From Vespa crabro (taxonomy: Eukaryota; Arthropoda; Insecta; Hymenoptera; Vespidae): a DNA stretch of 64,000 nucleotides. The stretch covers positions 2,621,839 through 2,685,838 of the forward strand of contig NC_060960.1 in NCBI RefSeq assembly GCF_910589235.1, in the 5' to 3' direction. The translations under genes were made by a program, and so were the position numbers. Shown here one piece after another: positions 26,973 to 38,819 of the stretch (position 1 is the first letter of the stretch; each line of letters begins with the position of its first letter). The notes beneath the pieces are model-generated. The model was given only the letters and a program-made list of their open reading frames with translations, did no database searches and was not told where the DNA came from.

Positions 26973-27947
26973 TACATGTATATATATGTATATATACATG
27001 TATATATATATATATATGCATATATGTATTCATGTATATATGTATATATGTAGGTATGTATGTATGCGTGCGTATATAATATAGTAAAACAATATAATTA
27101 GAAGATGTAATCGCTCGGTTGGTAGACTTTAACCGCGAGAATGATTGCAATGAGCAAAGGGTATATAGAAGATGATACACTTTCATGCGAGTATATACGA
27201 GTGTCAAAAATATTCCATAGTATTGTTTCCCTTAATTATCTTCGAACATAAACATCAAAGTCAAAAAAAGTGATGTCTTTATAAATTCATGTCAATTCAT
27301 TATTAAGTATCTTTGATATCTAATAATGGTACCTAATATTCCTTCAAATAGAAAAATAAAAGTCAATATCAGATAATTAATACAAAATTAATACAAACGA
27401 TTTCAAATAAATAACTAAAGAAAAGTAATTATAAATGTCTCCTCATGCTTGATAGATACCTAAAGTGTTATTTAAATAAAGAATTCAATCGACAACTTGA
27501 CATTACTATCAGTCATACAATGTTCTTTTTCCACGTCTACGGTAAGTTATATATTCTCACATCGTGCCTTGAACTCAACGTGTCTATCAATACGACCCGA
27601 CGACCGAATGTTAAAGGTCAAGCAAATCAAGCTTTCGGGTACGTCGGACGAACGGCAGAAAAATTGTTGAAGGCAAAGAAAATTTGTTCTTTCTAAAATT
27701 AGTTCTGAAACGTTTTTAATAAAAATCTAAAAAAGATATACCGTGTATATTTATCAGATAAATTATTTATTTTCTTCATTACCTGTCTTTTATTTTTTTT
27801 TTTGTTTAATTTATGAAGACTAATCTAACAAAATTTTCGTTAATGTTTCTAATGATAATAAGTCGTTTATCTCAGTGATTGTATATAATCTATTACCAAT
27901 TTTTAAAAATCTATTTAAATATCGAAATCTTTTCAAAGAGATATCAA

Positions 27948-28154
27948 ATGAACCCTTCAAATTATCTCGAATATATAATGTTATACATACTAACAAATAT
28001 GAAAATTAATCATGCTAATCTAATAAATGAATGCTTAATAAAAAGAGAAAAAGTACAAAACTGTGAACGTATCATAATAGATTGCACAAAATTCGAAAAT
28101 ATACAAACATTACACGGCAATATAAAAGAAATTTTAACAAATAAATCCAATTGA
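27948..28154 (+). pseudogene. possible relic of a non-LTR retrotransposon ORF2 C-terminus
   Basis: The frame ending at 28154 contains NCERIIIDCTKFENIQTLHGNIKEI. This resembles the Cys-x7-Cys-x-Lys-Phe pattern (like HIIFECPKF) near the C-terminus of the second ORF in several non-LTR elements. After the stop, the same frame goes on with DQLKN and DHFKIFIKY-like residues, as such proteins often end, implying nonsense mutations. No reverse-transcriptase motif is present upstream and AT content is extreme. Chance similarity in AT-rich DNA is a real alternative. Confidence 0.25.
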
Positions 28155-29950
28155 GATCAATTGAAGAATTGAGATCATTTCAAAATATTTATAAAATATT
28201 AATATATACTGCTAAATATAAAATAATAAATCAAACAATAGAATAAATAAATAAGTAGAAAAATAAAACAGTTTCTAAAGACAGAGTCTAGAAAGAAATA
28301 GATAAAGAAAAGTCGACAGAATGGAAAATATGATTACAAAATAATTGCAACGATAAACATAAATACAGTTGTAAATAAAAGCAATTTTAACGTATGTTAT
28401 ATAAAAATAATAATTAAGTTATTATCAATATATCTATTCATTTTTCTTTTTTGTATAGTATATACCCAATATTGTCAAGCATTTGAATAAATAAAAAAAA
28501 GGATACATAATTAAAATTTGAATTCGATGAAATAATAGATGTAAACAATTAATTACATAAATTGTAAAATCAAAAAAATCTAATTAAAGCAACACTCGAA
28601 ATGTAAATCAAATATATAAAAGTAGATTAATTATCAAGGCAGTCTTTATCGAAATAAAAGGAATAAACAAATTGTTTCTTGAAAGATTTAAACAATGTCA
28701 AACACAAATACAATCGAGAACTTTTTTATCTTATTCGATACGATAATATTAAAAAAAAAATAAATAAATAAATAAATAAAACGCCAAACAAAAAATATTA
28801 AAAAAGATATCTGTAAGAAAAAGAACAAACAAAAATCATGAAACGATCAAAATAAGTTACGCTTTTCAATTCTTTCACGTGTGAATCCGTACTTATCCAT
28901 TGTTCGCGACTACATTTCTAAAACTCGTGGTACTATGTATTACATACACGAAGATACATGTCGTTTATAAGTACCGGATCCGAGAAGGTTCACGAAGATT
29001 TCGACATTAAAATGCTGGAAATCGGGTGCTTGTCGTAAATATAGAAAAGGAAGGAGAGAGAGAAAAAGAAAGAGAGAAAGAGAAAAGCGTTCATGTCGAC
29101 CTCGTCTTCCTCCTGCGTACCTAGTCGATGTTTAGAAACGTTCGATTGATTCAAAAGATTAGCAACCGGTCGTCATTCGATCGACTCACGTATATTCCAT
29201 GCTACGGGAAAATGCATTACGAGAATTACGTCATGGTCGTTGCACCAACCTGCTATTATACCTCCTATATATATATATATAAAATATAGTATATAATATA
29301 ATATACTTTACAAAAATGTTTTCTTCAACATTTTTATATCTATTGAAAACAAAAGCAAAGTACTGCGATACTGATTTTTCTTCCAAAGAAATTGAACGAC
29401 TTCGTACGAAAAGAAGAGTTAAAGTACCTGTAGCACTTCTCGTAAGATTTTACGAGTCACAAGAGAAGATAAAAATAAATCGAAACTTAGACGAGTAGGT
29501 TGCTTTCGTGTCTCCTTTACGAGACTGCACAAAGTATTCACGAGCTAAAGATATTTAGTATCTCTTTAAAGTCGTTTCCTTTGTCTTCCATTTTTCTTCA
29601 AACGATACACAAATCGTATCGACCTACTCGACTTATTTCAATGTTTCATTCTAAACCTAACGTATTTTAGTAGGCTAGAATTGCATAATAAAAGTCAAGT
29701 CATTCTGGAAACTCATAAAAATACATCAAGTTTTATTCCGAATCATTCTGCATTTATTTGAGAATAAAATAAATCCAACAATATATACTGTAAAAAAAAA
29801 TCTTTACAATCGATCGATCGAAAAGTATTCGGTTTCAAACCTTATATTTCAGTCCTTTTCTATGTATGTACAGATAATTCGTAAATTACCTACTATTATC
29901 ACTATACCATGCTATTATCATTTCTTCTAATTCAAAAGAAAATATTAAAA

Positions 29951-29982
29951 GAGATAGATAGATAGATAGATAGATAGATAGC
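29951..29982. repeat. GATA microsatellite
   Basis: About eight tandem GATA units. Confidence 0.95.
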
Positions 29983-30303
29983 TTTATTTATTTTCTTTAC
30001 TATCGACCTTGAAAAGAGTTTTACACATTGGCCTACGTGATCTAAATATTATAAATTGCAATACTTAAAATATGTTTGTTCAAGTTCGATTATATTTTCT
30101 TCCACTTTTTTTACTTGGTATTTATTTAGAAAAACATACTGACAATGTTAAAAAAAAACTTATTTGACAATAGACTTAACAAATACTATTATAAATAAAT
30201 TATAATTGATCGATCACAAAATGTTTAGAATGTTTAAACTACTGTGTTTTAATTCTTGTTTACATTCAGATAGTAAAAATAATAATTATTATTAATATTA
30301 TTA

Positions 30304-30308
<5 letters not shown>

Positions 30309-30385
<77 letters not shown>
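30309..30385. repeat. ATT microsatellite
   Basis: About 25 ATT units. On the minus strand it gives a poly-Asn frame, which is not coding. Confidence 0.95.
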
Positions 30386-30386
<1 letters not shown>

Positions 30387-30480
30387 CATATTTTAATCAT
30401 GACTGCTAATTGAGAAGAAAATAATGACAATATTAAACAGCTTATCTGCATTCATTCTTATATCTTTGAACTTGTTCAAA

Positions 30481-30555
30481 TTTATATACATACATATATA
30501 TACATATACATACACAAACATATATATACATACATATACATATATGCATACATAC

Positions 30556-30628
<73 letters not shown>
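30481..30628. repeat. AT/ACAT compound microsatellite
   Basis: ACAT and CATA units grading into about 60 bases of pure AT repeat. Confidence 0.95.
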
Positions 30629-30631
<3 letters not shown>

Positions 30632-30689
30632 AAAAAAAAAAGAAAAAAGGATATTTTCTGATTCTTCATATTTAATTCCTCTTATCTGA

Positions 30690-31110
30690 AGAAATTTTCA
30701 GTACTGCACGAGACCACGTACTCCCTCTATCATCTTTAACTTTAATCTTCGATGGGATGTTTGATACAAAGTTTGCTATGATGTTTAGTTCAGTAGCTAG
30801 AGAGTTAGAGAGTGTGGTTGCAGTTTACACTCTCTGTGCACCACTACTCTCGACTTTAACCGCTCACCTTCACCTCGTCTCTTACTCAACGATTACCGAC
30901 GGAGAATCGGGTCTCCTCTCTCTCTCTCTTCTCTGTTTTTCTCTTTCTCTCTTTTACTCCCGTTGCGTAATCACAGTGCGGCATACGATCATTATCGAGT
31001 CGAATCGTCACTCGAGTGGAATAAGTGCGTGTACGTACGAGCAAAAGACATTATCGAAGCATTAACGTTCGTGGCTGGGTCGCCACGTAAAGTGCCAAGT
31101 TTCCGAAAGG
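30690..31110 (+). promoter_or_regulatory. candidate promoter and noncoding first exon
   Basis: A GC-richer island of about 420 bases in AT-rich surroundings. It contains TCAGTAG (about 30789), which resembles an insect initiator, and ends with a donor-like CCGAAAG|GTAATC at about 31109. The layout fits a 5' UTR exon spliced to something downstream, possibly the small ORF at 31971. No long coding frame is present beyond low-complexity Leu/Ser runs. Inference only. Confidence 0.3.
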
Positions 31111-31238
31111 TAATCGAAACTGGTGCCACGCTTCTTTGTTTGATTCCACAGAGTATACACATACATATAATATATACATATATACGTATATTTATCTATG
31201 AGTTATATATACATGTGTCTATATTTGCACTTGTATAC

Positions 31239-31241
<3 letters not shown>

Positions 31242-31283
<42 letters not shown>

Positions 31284-31300
31284 AAGAGAAAGAAAGAGAA
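31242..31300. repeat. GA microsatellite
   Basis: About 60 bases of GA repeat with AAAG interruptions. Confidence 0.95.
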
Positions 31301-31970
31301 ATCATCATTTTTGTGATTTCTTTTATATACAAGGTTAATATATTTTTCCATGTTTGTATGATTATAATTCATTGATACATTAATTCATTGATACTCATTC
31401 ATAATTTATATTTTTAGAAATTTTGAGAAAAGTACTAGAATCATTTGAGAAAGTTCGTGGCTTTTTATTTATTTATTTTCTTAATTTTATTATTTTTCTT
31501 TCTTTATTTTCTTTTATTTTTTATTTTTCGTTACAATTATTTTTAAGATTTATTTCACTTCAAGAACGAAATAAGTATAACTGTATTAAAAAAAAAAAAA
31601 GCTACAAACTTTTTAAATGACCCTCGTTAATATTATTATATAATAACTATTAAAAATAAATGTTAAAGTGAAAATAATGGAAATAATTGTTGGAATGAAA
31701 ACAATTTAATGGAAAATTAAACTGTCGATCATTGGATTACATTAATGTGCTGTAATTCTGCAAACACATTTATTTGAGGCAAGCTATACTAACCATGGAT
31801 TGTTCTAAATTTACGTACAAATGGCATTTTTAATAGCACGATTTATCGACCACTTAAATTCTTAATATCTAGTATCACATTCTTTTAGTCCATGTTTGTG
31901 TACGTTCCCATAGACGTTATTATATTTTCAAATGATATCTTTCATAAATACATTAATTAAGTTATAGAAT

Positions 31971-32186
31971 ATGATTAAACGCATAAGAAAATACACGCAA
32001 AAAGAGAAATTCGAAAAAATGAAAGGGATAACCTCACATAGATTGTTACTGCTTCTCACTGTATATACTTATTACATAATAACTAGAAGCGAGTCAGCGA
32101 AAGAGGAACTTCCGTTTCCCTTGAAACAAAGACACAACGAGTATTTTCTCCAAAGCCATGAGTATGATTACTATAACGTGTTATAA
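31971..32186 (+). CDS. candidate small secreted peptide (unrecognised)
   Basis: A 71-codon frame, or 56 codons from the second ATG at 32016. From the inner Met the product starts KGITSHR, then a hydrophobic stretch LLLLLTVYTYYI and a polar ITRSESAKEE, which reads like a signal peptide with cleavage near SES-AK. The remaining roughly 30 residues are polar and aromatic, ending in EYDYYNVL without cysteines or an amidation signal, and contain a KQR site. It could be a peptide precursor, the first coding exon of a secreted or membrane protein, or chance. I recognise no family. The promoter-like island at 30690-31110 lies upstream on the same strand. Confidence 0.3.
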   Translation: MIKRIRKYTQKEKFEKMKGITSHRLLLLLTVYTYYIITRSESAKEELPFPLKQRHNEYFLQSHEYDYYNVL

Positions 32187-34153
32187 AATTAAAAAAAAAA
32201 AAAGGAAAAAAAAGAAAGAAAAAGAAAAAAGAAAGAGAAAAAAGAAAAAGAAACTAAATAAAAAAAAAATATTACGTCAAATTTAATTTTCTCTTTCCTG
32301 TATATTCACAAACGTGTTTGTAAATACCCATTGGATGAAAATGAAATCTACGAAGGAACACGTAGATAGATGCTAACTGTCAAAAACTTGGCCTTGTCAT
32401 TTTTTTTTCAATCGCATGTCGACTCGTTAAAATCTCGAGTTTCTCTCGCGTTAAACATGTTGCTTTCTATTTTTTTTTTCTTTTTTTATGATTAATTCAT
32501 TAGATACGTGAATTAAAAGTCTCCACTAATTTTCACTTTGGTCTTTAAATTAACATTGCCACCCCGTAAATAATGCTTTAAATGACGATTTTAATGTTTT
32601 ATCGAATCTTGCGTGGTACCATTGACCTTGACAACCGTCCGAACCTGATAAAGCTAGCGACATCTAAACAAAGAAGTTCGAATGTATTCGCATTTTTTTT
32701 TAATTACGCTTTTTTACGCATTATCGTATACATATACGTATGCTATGTATCGTATATATATCGTATATATATACTCAGATATCTATCCCAAAGATTTTCT
32801 TATTTTCTATTTTTTGTTACAACTTTCCTATCTATGAAATTTTATTTCAAACAAAAAATAAGTTAACATTTTTTACGTATAATATTTTTTATTAATATAT
32901 TTAAAAATTAATTAGAAAATATTATATTATTAGATATTAGACAAATCGAAAATTGACTTAACAATATCGTAAAATATATTTATAAGACATTGTGATAATT
33001 ATTTCAAGTATTATGTACTCTTTTTATTATTAACTCTTTGTAATGCAAAATCATTGCTGACGTGATAACACTACATTTTTTCTATTATAAAATTTTAAAG
33101 TCATCTTTAAGATACATGACTATTAATTTATTCAATGAAGTAAATTAATAAAAAACAATTTTATTTAATAATTTTTTTCAAAGTATACTTATGCTTAAGA
33201 TAAAAAAGAAAATCAAATCAAAATGTAAAATTATTTGACCAAATTAGAAAAATAATTATATCGCAAAGGATTAAAATTCAATATGTTTTAATTCTCCATT
33301 TAAGGGTTAATAAATAGCTGTAGAAAAATCAGAGTCACTTAATTCGTGCTCGTCGAGGGAAAAATAAAAAGCACTCGCGTTGGTCATTAAAAAGAAATTC
33401 TAAAAATTAATGTCGGAAAATTTTCGAAAGATAACCGTATCAATTAGAATAACTGAGGCTATCTAAAATATTTCTACTCGTGGAAATTGATCTCTCAACT
33501 ATTCTATACGAACAACGCAATGGCTTATCGATTAAGCGTCGAGATTTTACAAAAACGGAAAACTCGCAATGTCATTTAGATCAACAATTTGGGTACTCGT
33601 AATGTTTTGTTTTTCTTTTTTTTGTTTTTACGAACTCACGAATTTGAACGAAAAACATAAAATCAATGAATTAACTATATCCGTATCAATCAACAATTTT
33701 TTATAATATACATATATGCGTAGTATACAGTAATATACAATAGATAAATAGAAAACAACGTAAAACTACGATGAAAACAACGCTACGTTATTTGCTTTCT
33801 GGTGCCACATTGATTAGTAGGAGATATAAGCCACACTATAAACCACATATAGCTCAATGTTAATGCAATACATACAGAATCATTGTAAAACACAATATTA
33901 CCATCATTTTATTATATATGCTAAATCAAATTTTAATTCCTTCTATTGTACATTTTTAAATCTCCCACCTAAGTTGTATAATAAAAACCGATCAAGATCA
34001 GATTCCAATCTAATCTTTTAAATTCAAAACTGAACAATTACTTTTTGTACTGAGATGACTGATTGTATCTAACTGAAAAAAAAAGATGAAAAAAAGAAAA
34101 GAAAAAAGCATATGAATATATGAAAGATAAAAAAGAGAAGAAAACAATGAAAA

Positions 34154-34157
<4 letters not shown>

Positions 34158-34205
<48 letters not shown>

Positions 34206-34252
34206 AGGAAAGAGAGAGAAAGAGAGAAGAGAGAATAAGAGAAAGAGGGAAA
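34158..34252. repeat. GA-rich microsatellite
   Basis: About 95 bases of GA repeat with AAAG and GATA interruptions. Confidence 0.95.
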
Positions 34253-34653
34253 AAGTCAATTGGCTCGTTATCGTTATCAACGTTTGGAAACGTTCGGCAA
34301 ACATCGCGATCTTTCGAGAGAACGGAATCAAAAAGAAAATATAACAACGTTATCGAAGACACGGATAACGTCTCTCGCGTTTATGGGTGGTTCGACGTAG
34401 AAACGGACCAATAGCGTGGCATTTTTCAGTGCCTTACCCCCGTACACGTGACCCCACCAGTAAGAAATACGTCATATCGCTGACCCCACAAAAGAAGAGA
34501 ATAATACGTGATACATAATAACAGTTTCCTATTCGAAACATACCAACATATTTGTCTGTTGTATCACTTAGTGACGTACTTGGATAATCGATTATCTTAG
34601 CCTACTATAAATTACGAGATACCTATTACAAATCTTTTTCATTCCCTCTCTTT

Positions 34654-34690
<37 letters not shown>

Positions 34691-35645
34691 CTTCTCCCTC
34701 TCTTCCTTTCTCTTTTTTTATTTATACAACTGTAAAAGAAAAAGAGATAGAATATATGACGCGTGTCGAACACATTAGTTTCAACGATTTCTTTTCAACT
34801 TCGGTCAATACCACCATCCCGATACAATAATATTTGTGATTAAATTCTCCATAAATATCTATTTTTTAAAGCATAATCGTTAAAAATCTCTTTTGCAATC
34901 GTCATCGTATAAAGCGTTAGCTCGTTATAACCTTCGATAGAAATGGAATTTTTCAATTCTGAATAAAGTTTTGAACGAATCATTATACTTTTCTGAATGT
35001 TTGGATTCTTAAATACATCTTATCTTAATGATTATTGCAAAAATTTGGCATAGCTAAATCTAACGAGATTTTGCACATACATTTCGTCTATCGCAATATT
35101 AATTACTATCTAATATTTCAACAAAATTGTTCGATTATTTTCAAAATAAAATTTTGTTATAAATATTTTAACGATATAAATCAATCGTTTATCGACTTAT
35201 AGATCATGTTAAATTTTTAATGACCCACTAAATGATATCTCCTATCTTACCTGCCAATATGAGAAAAGTAATTGACTTCTAAAAGATTTAAAAAAAAATA
35301 TTCGTAAAATATTTTTACTAGTTCAAAAAAATGTCCAAGTTATATCTTTAAAATAACGTATAATGGCTCCAGCCTATCAGTTTCTTCATTATAAACATTT
35401 ATACCGTAATATCATTATAGACAAATTTAGTAAAGATTGAAAAATACTGATATGAACCATAAGTGGGCAACTGGTGGCGACCGATACCTCTCTACTTGCC
35501 TGCTTTAGTAAAACGATAGTAAACTATCCCCACCATTCGACATCACCATAACTCGTACCATACACCATAAAAGCTACATGGCTTTTATTTCTGTCTTTAT
35601 TTTTTTTCTATTGTTATCTATTTTTTTATTTTTTTTTTTTTATCG

Positions 35646-35650
<5 letters not shown>

Positions 35651-35692
<42 letters not shown>
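35651..35692. repeat. AT microsatellite
   Basis: About 21 uninterrupted AT units. Confidence 0.95.
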
Positions 35693-35695
<3 letters not shown>

Positions 35696-37283
35696 AAAAA
35701 AAATTAATAAGAATTGATATTCAGAACTTTTAAGCAACGATATCACAAAAGTAACATAAGACATTTTATTTTACAAACATAGGATTATAATACCAATATT
35801 CTACCTATCAACTATCCTATATACCGAGTAAGGTGCGAGGAGAAAATCTACGCTTAAACTATGCACGACTTTTATTTTCAAGTATGGTGTAATGGTTGAT
35901 GAATTTAATAACCTTCACACACGCACGCATACGTAATACATAAAACGTGAACTATAATGATTTTATCCTTACGAAATTTCTCATAGGCAACGGCTTACAT
36001 TTAATAGTCGAAAATGTATAGCCGACTCTGATTAGTGTATTCTTTCTTATGGCTTACGTATTAAATTTTACATCGTCGAGTATAAGTAAAAATCTTAAAT
36101 ATCAAAGGAACGAATTATTTGATAATGGAGACCATAATGCACGCAACGGAGAAGTTATCCATTTACGAATTATATAAAGCAAAAATACTATCTTAAAGAA
36201 ATTTTTTTCATTAGAATAACTTTCATATAATACGTGAAGAAGACGTTGGATCTTGTTTGTAATTTCATACAATATATCCAGTTACTTTTAAAATCACATT
36301 TGTCCATTTTATTATAAACGATTAAAAATGAAATACGTAAGGAACAAGTCTAATTATATAACATTCAGTAATATAAAAATAATGTGTTTGTAATCATCGT
36401 GACAATATAACGAGAGAGAAAGAGAGTGAGAGAGAGGGCTCTTTATAGGGTCAAAGTTTTCAAACAGATACGAAATTGTCAAAGAACATTTTACTAGATT
36501 TTTTTCCTAAAATCCAGAAGACGCAGTTCTCTGACTAGATCAAAACGTCGAGAGCACTCAAGTTAGTTCATATTACATCGATCCATCGAACGATAAAATA
36601 GATACTTAAGATGTTCTCAAGTACCTTACGGGCATAAGTCGAATAGATAAGTAAAAGTATTAGAAATCTCGTTGAACTGTTGCAGGTGTTACCGTGACTC
36701 ATGAAAATACTATTTGAAACGTATCTTTCCAAGTTTGCACTGTACCAACTATATAACGTCGATAACTGCATTTTCCGTTACTAGTTATATACATATCTAT
36801 ATATAGTATGATAGTATGATAGATATCTATATAGATATTATATATAAGAACTATGTACCTATATATATATGCGTGTATATACATGACGTCGTTAAAAGAG
36901 TGAAAGGAAGATTATTATGAGACAGCACACCATACATTCATAGAACGATGCACGATGGAATGTTAACGCGTGCTCCGATAGACCTCTTGGATGTTAGATG
37001 TACTAATGCGCTACGAAGGACGCCTTTATTAGAAGCTACAGGAACTAGAGAAAAATCTTTATTGTCGTATTACTAGCGTAGACTTTATCGAATATAACTT
37101 CATCATTTTGTTATTTTACGATGATGCGATGAATAAACGTTAGATATTATTTCAACAGAAAATGTGTTCCCTTGATTTGTTTTTTCATTAAAATAAAAAA
37201 AAAGTTATGTATTTAATGATAGACGTACTTTACTGTATACATATAAGCGAATAATATGGATTATACATATATATTATGTATAT

Positions 37284-37288
<5 letters not shown>

Positions 37289-37338
<50 letters not shown>

Positions 37339-37346
37339 GCATATAC
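37289..37346. repeat. AT microsatellite
   Basis: About 22 AT units followed by GTATATGCATATACGC. Confidence 0.95.
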
Positions 37347-38819
37347 GCATTAACATCGTACTTATATCTCCTTTATATATGTACATATTCTAATAATGAT
37401 ATATAATAATTAATACATTTATTAAGCTTACCTGATTATCGTTGTGGTAGATCAATTATTTACGTAAAATCCTCGATCGTACACTTTCACGTCTCATTCC
37501 GGCCAAAGATTCACAAATCAATCATTCAGATCACCGTACACTATATGGTAAAACAGGAAAATTACATTTTTTCTATGCAAGATTTTATCACTTTTCATAT
37601 TTTTTCAAAGTAAAATACTTAATTATCAAGATTTGATAAATTAAAAATAGATATAACTTGAATATTAAGAAAACTTATACTTTTTTTAGAAAGAGCGGAT
37701 GTCACTGACGACTTCTTTAAGTGTAAGAGTTAATCGCATAAAAAAATGGCGATCGATCGCTGATTGGTTATTTAGTGATTTGTAAAAAAAAATTAACCAA
37801 TAAAAATTTTTTCCATTTGTTTCCATCTTCCAAAGTAATTGAATGATTGGAAAACTTCATATAGACCAATCAGAATTCAAATTAAAACGTCAAACGAAAA
37901 TGTGATTTTGCCAACGTCTATTTTAAATGTTACAACTAACATTTTAACAAAAATAATTAAATTGTATTAAGTTCATAAAATAAGATACCTCACTACCGTA
38001 TTATTTTAATTGAAAATAAAAAATCCATCGATTCGGAATAAAATAATAAATAGTTATAGATATAAAAAATGTTACTTAATTATTAATTATTATAACTAAA
38101 AAATTAAAAACAATAAACATAGTAAATAAAAATTAATGATTCTTCCTAAATTTGTTACATAAAATAAAAATCAAGAGCTATTCTATCGTATAGAAGAAAT
38201 TCATTTACCTATTTGTGTATTTATCTTTGATTTTTTGACAGTTTGCCAACATTCGTTCTCTTTTTACGTGTTTACGTGCTGTCTGTTCCCACTATTCAAA
38301 AATACTCGCTCGGTTGCTGTACTAAAAGCTTAAACTGTATGTTGTTAGGGGTCACCAGTTTACACGACAAGATAAGATATACGATTAAATTTATGAAATA
38401 ATATATATTATTTTTTAGCTTTTTTATAATTTCCTACAAATTTCCTGTCAATAAAGTCTATCGAAATTCTCTTGATTATTATGACAAAAGAATTTAATAT
38501 AACAAAACAGGAAGAACTATTTCTTTATGAGTACATATTAAAAACATCCAATTAGAATAGAAAAAATATTGAAAAAAAGAATATCGAAGAATCTAATTGG
38601 CTCATCTAAAACGACTATTTCCTGTTTTAACGGTGATTGGTCCATTCGTTCTATAAGTTCATTTTTAAAAATGGACTTATTATCACTAATTATAAAATAT
38701 ACTGAAAATAGTTTAATCGTAGAAATTCTTTAACGAGAATGATTTATAATAACAAAATTGTTTAATATTAACTAAATTATATAAACTTATTAAATACAAA
38801 TTCATTTCATTAGTCACCA

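Larger units (their letters stand above)
22000..31000. other. gene-poor AT-rich DNA, third part
   Basis: No recognisable host gene. It holds a CT run 22748-22815; a GC-richer promoter-like island 23600-23850; AT/GT repeats 24803-24822 and 25018-25146; the TIR element 26346-26972; a possible retroelement relic near 27950-28200; a GATA run 29951-29982; an ATT run 30309-30385; and AT repeats 30481-30628. Confidence 0.65.
32187..38819. other. gene-poor DNA upstream of the proteasome gene
   Basis: No recognisable gene. It holds GA repeats at 34158-34252, CT at 34664-34712, AT runs at 35651-35692 and 37289-37346, and a GC-richer stretch at 34340-34500 with CCAAT, CACGTGAC and ACGTCA motifs. From 37760 to 38640 there are several CCAAT boxes in both orientations, likely the promoter region of the beta5 gene or a divergent unit. 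Confidence 0.6.

Noticed and set aside
28166..28190. TGAGATCATTT, the first 11 bases of the bantam microRNA
   Set aside because: The match stops after 11 bases and I saw no hairpin precursor around it.
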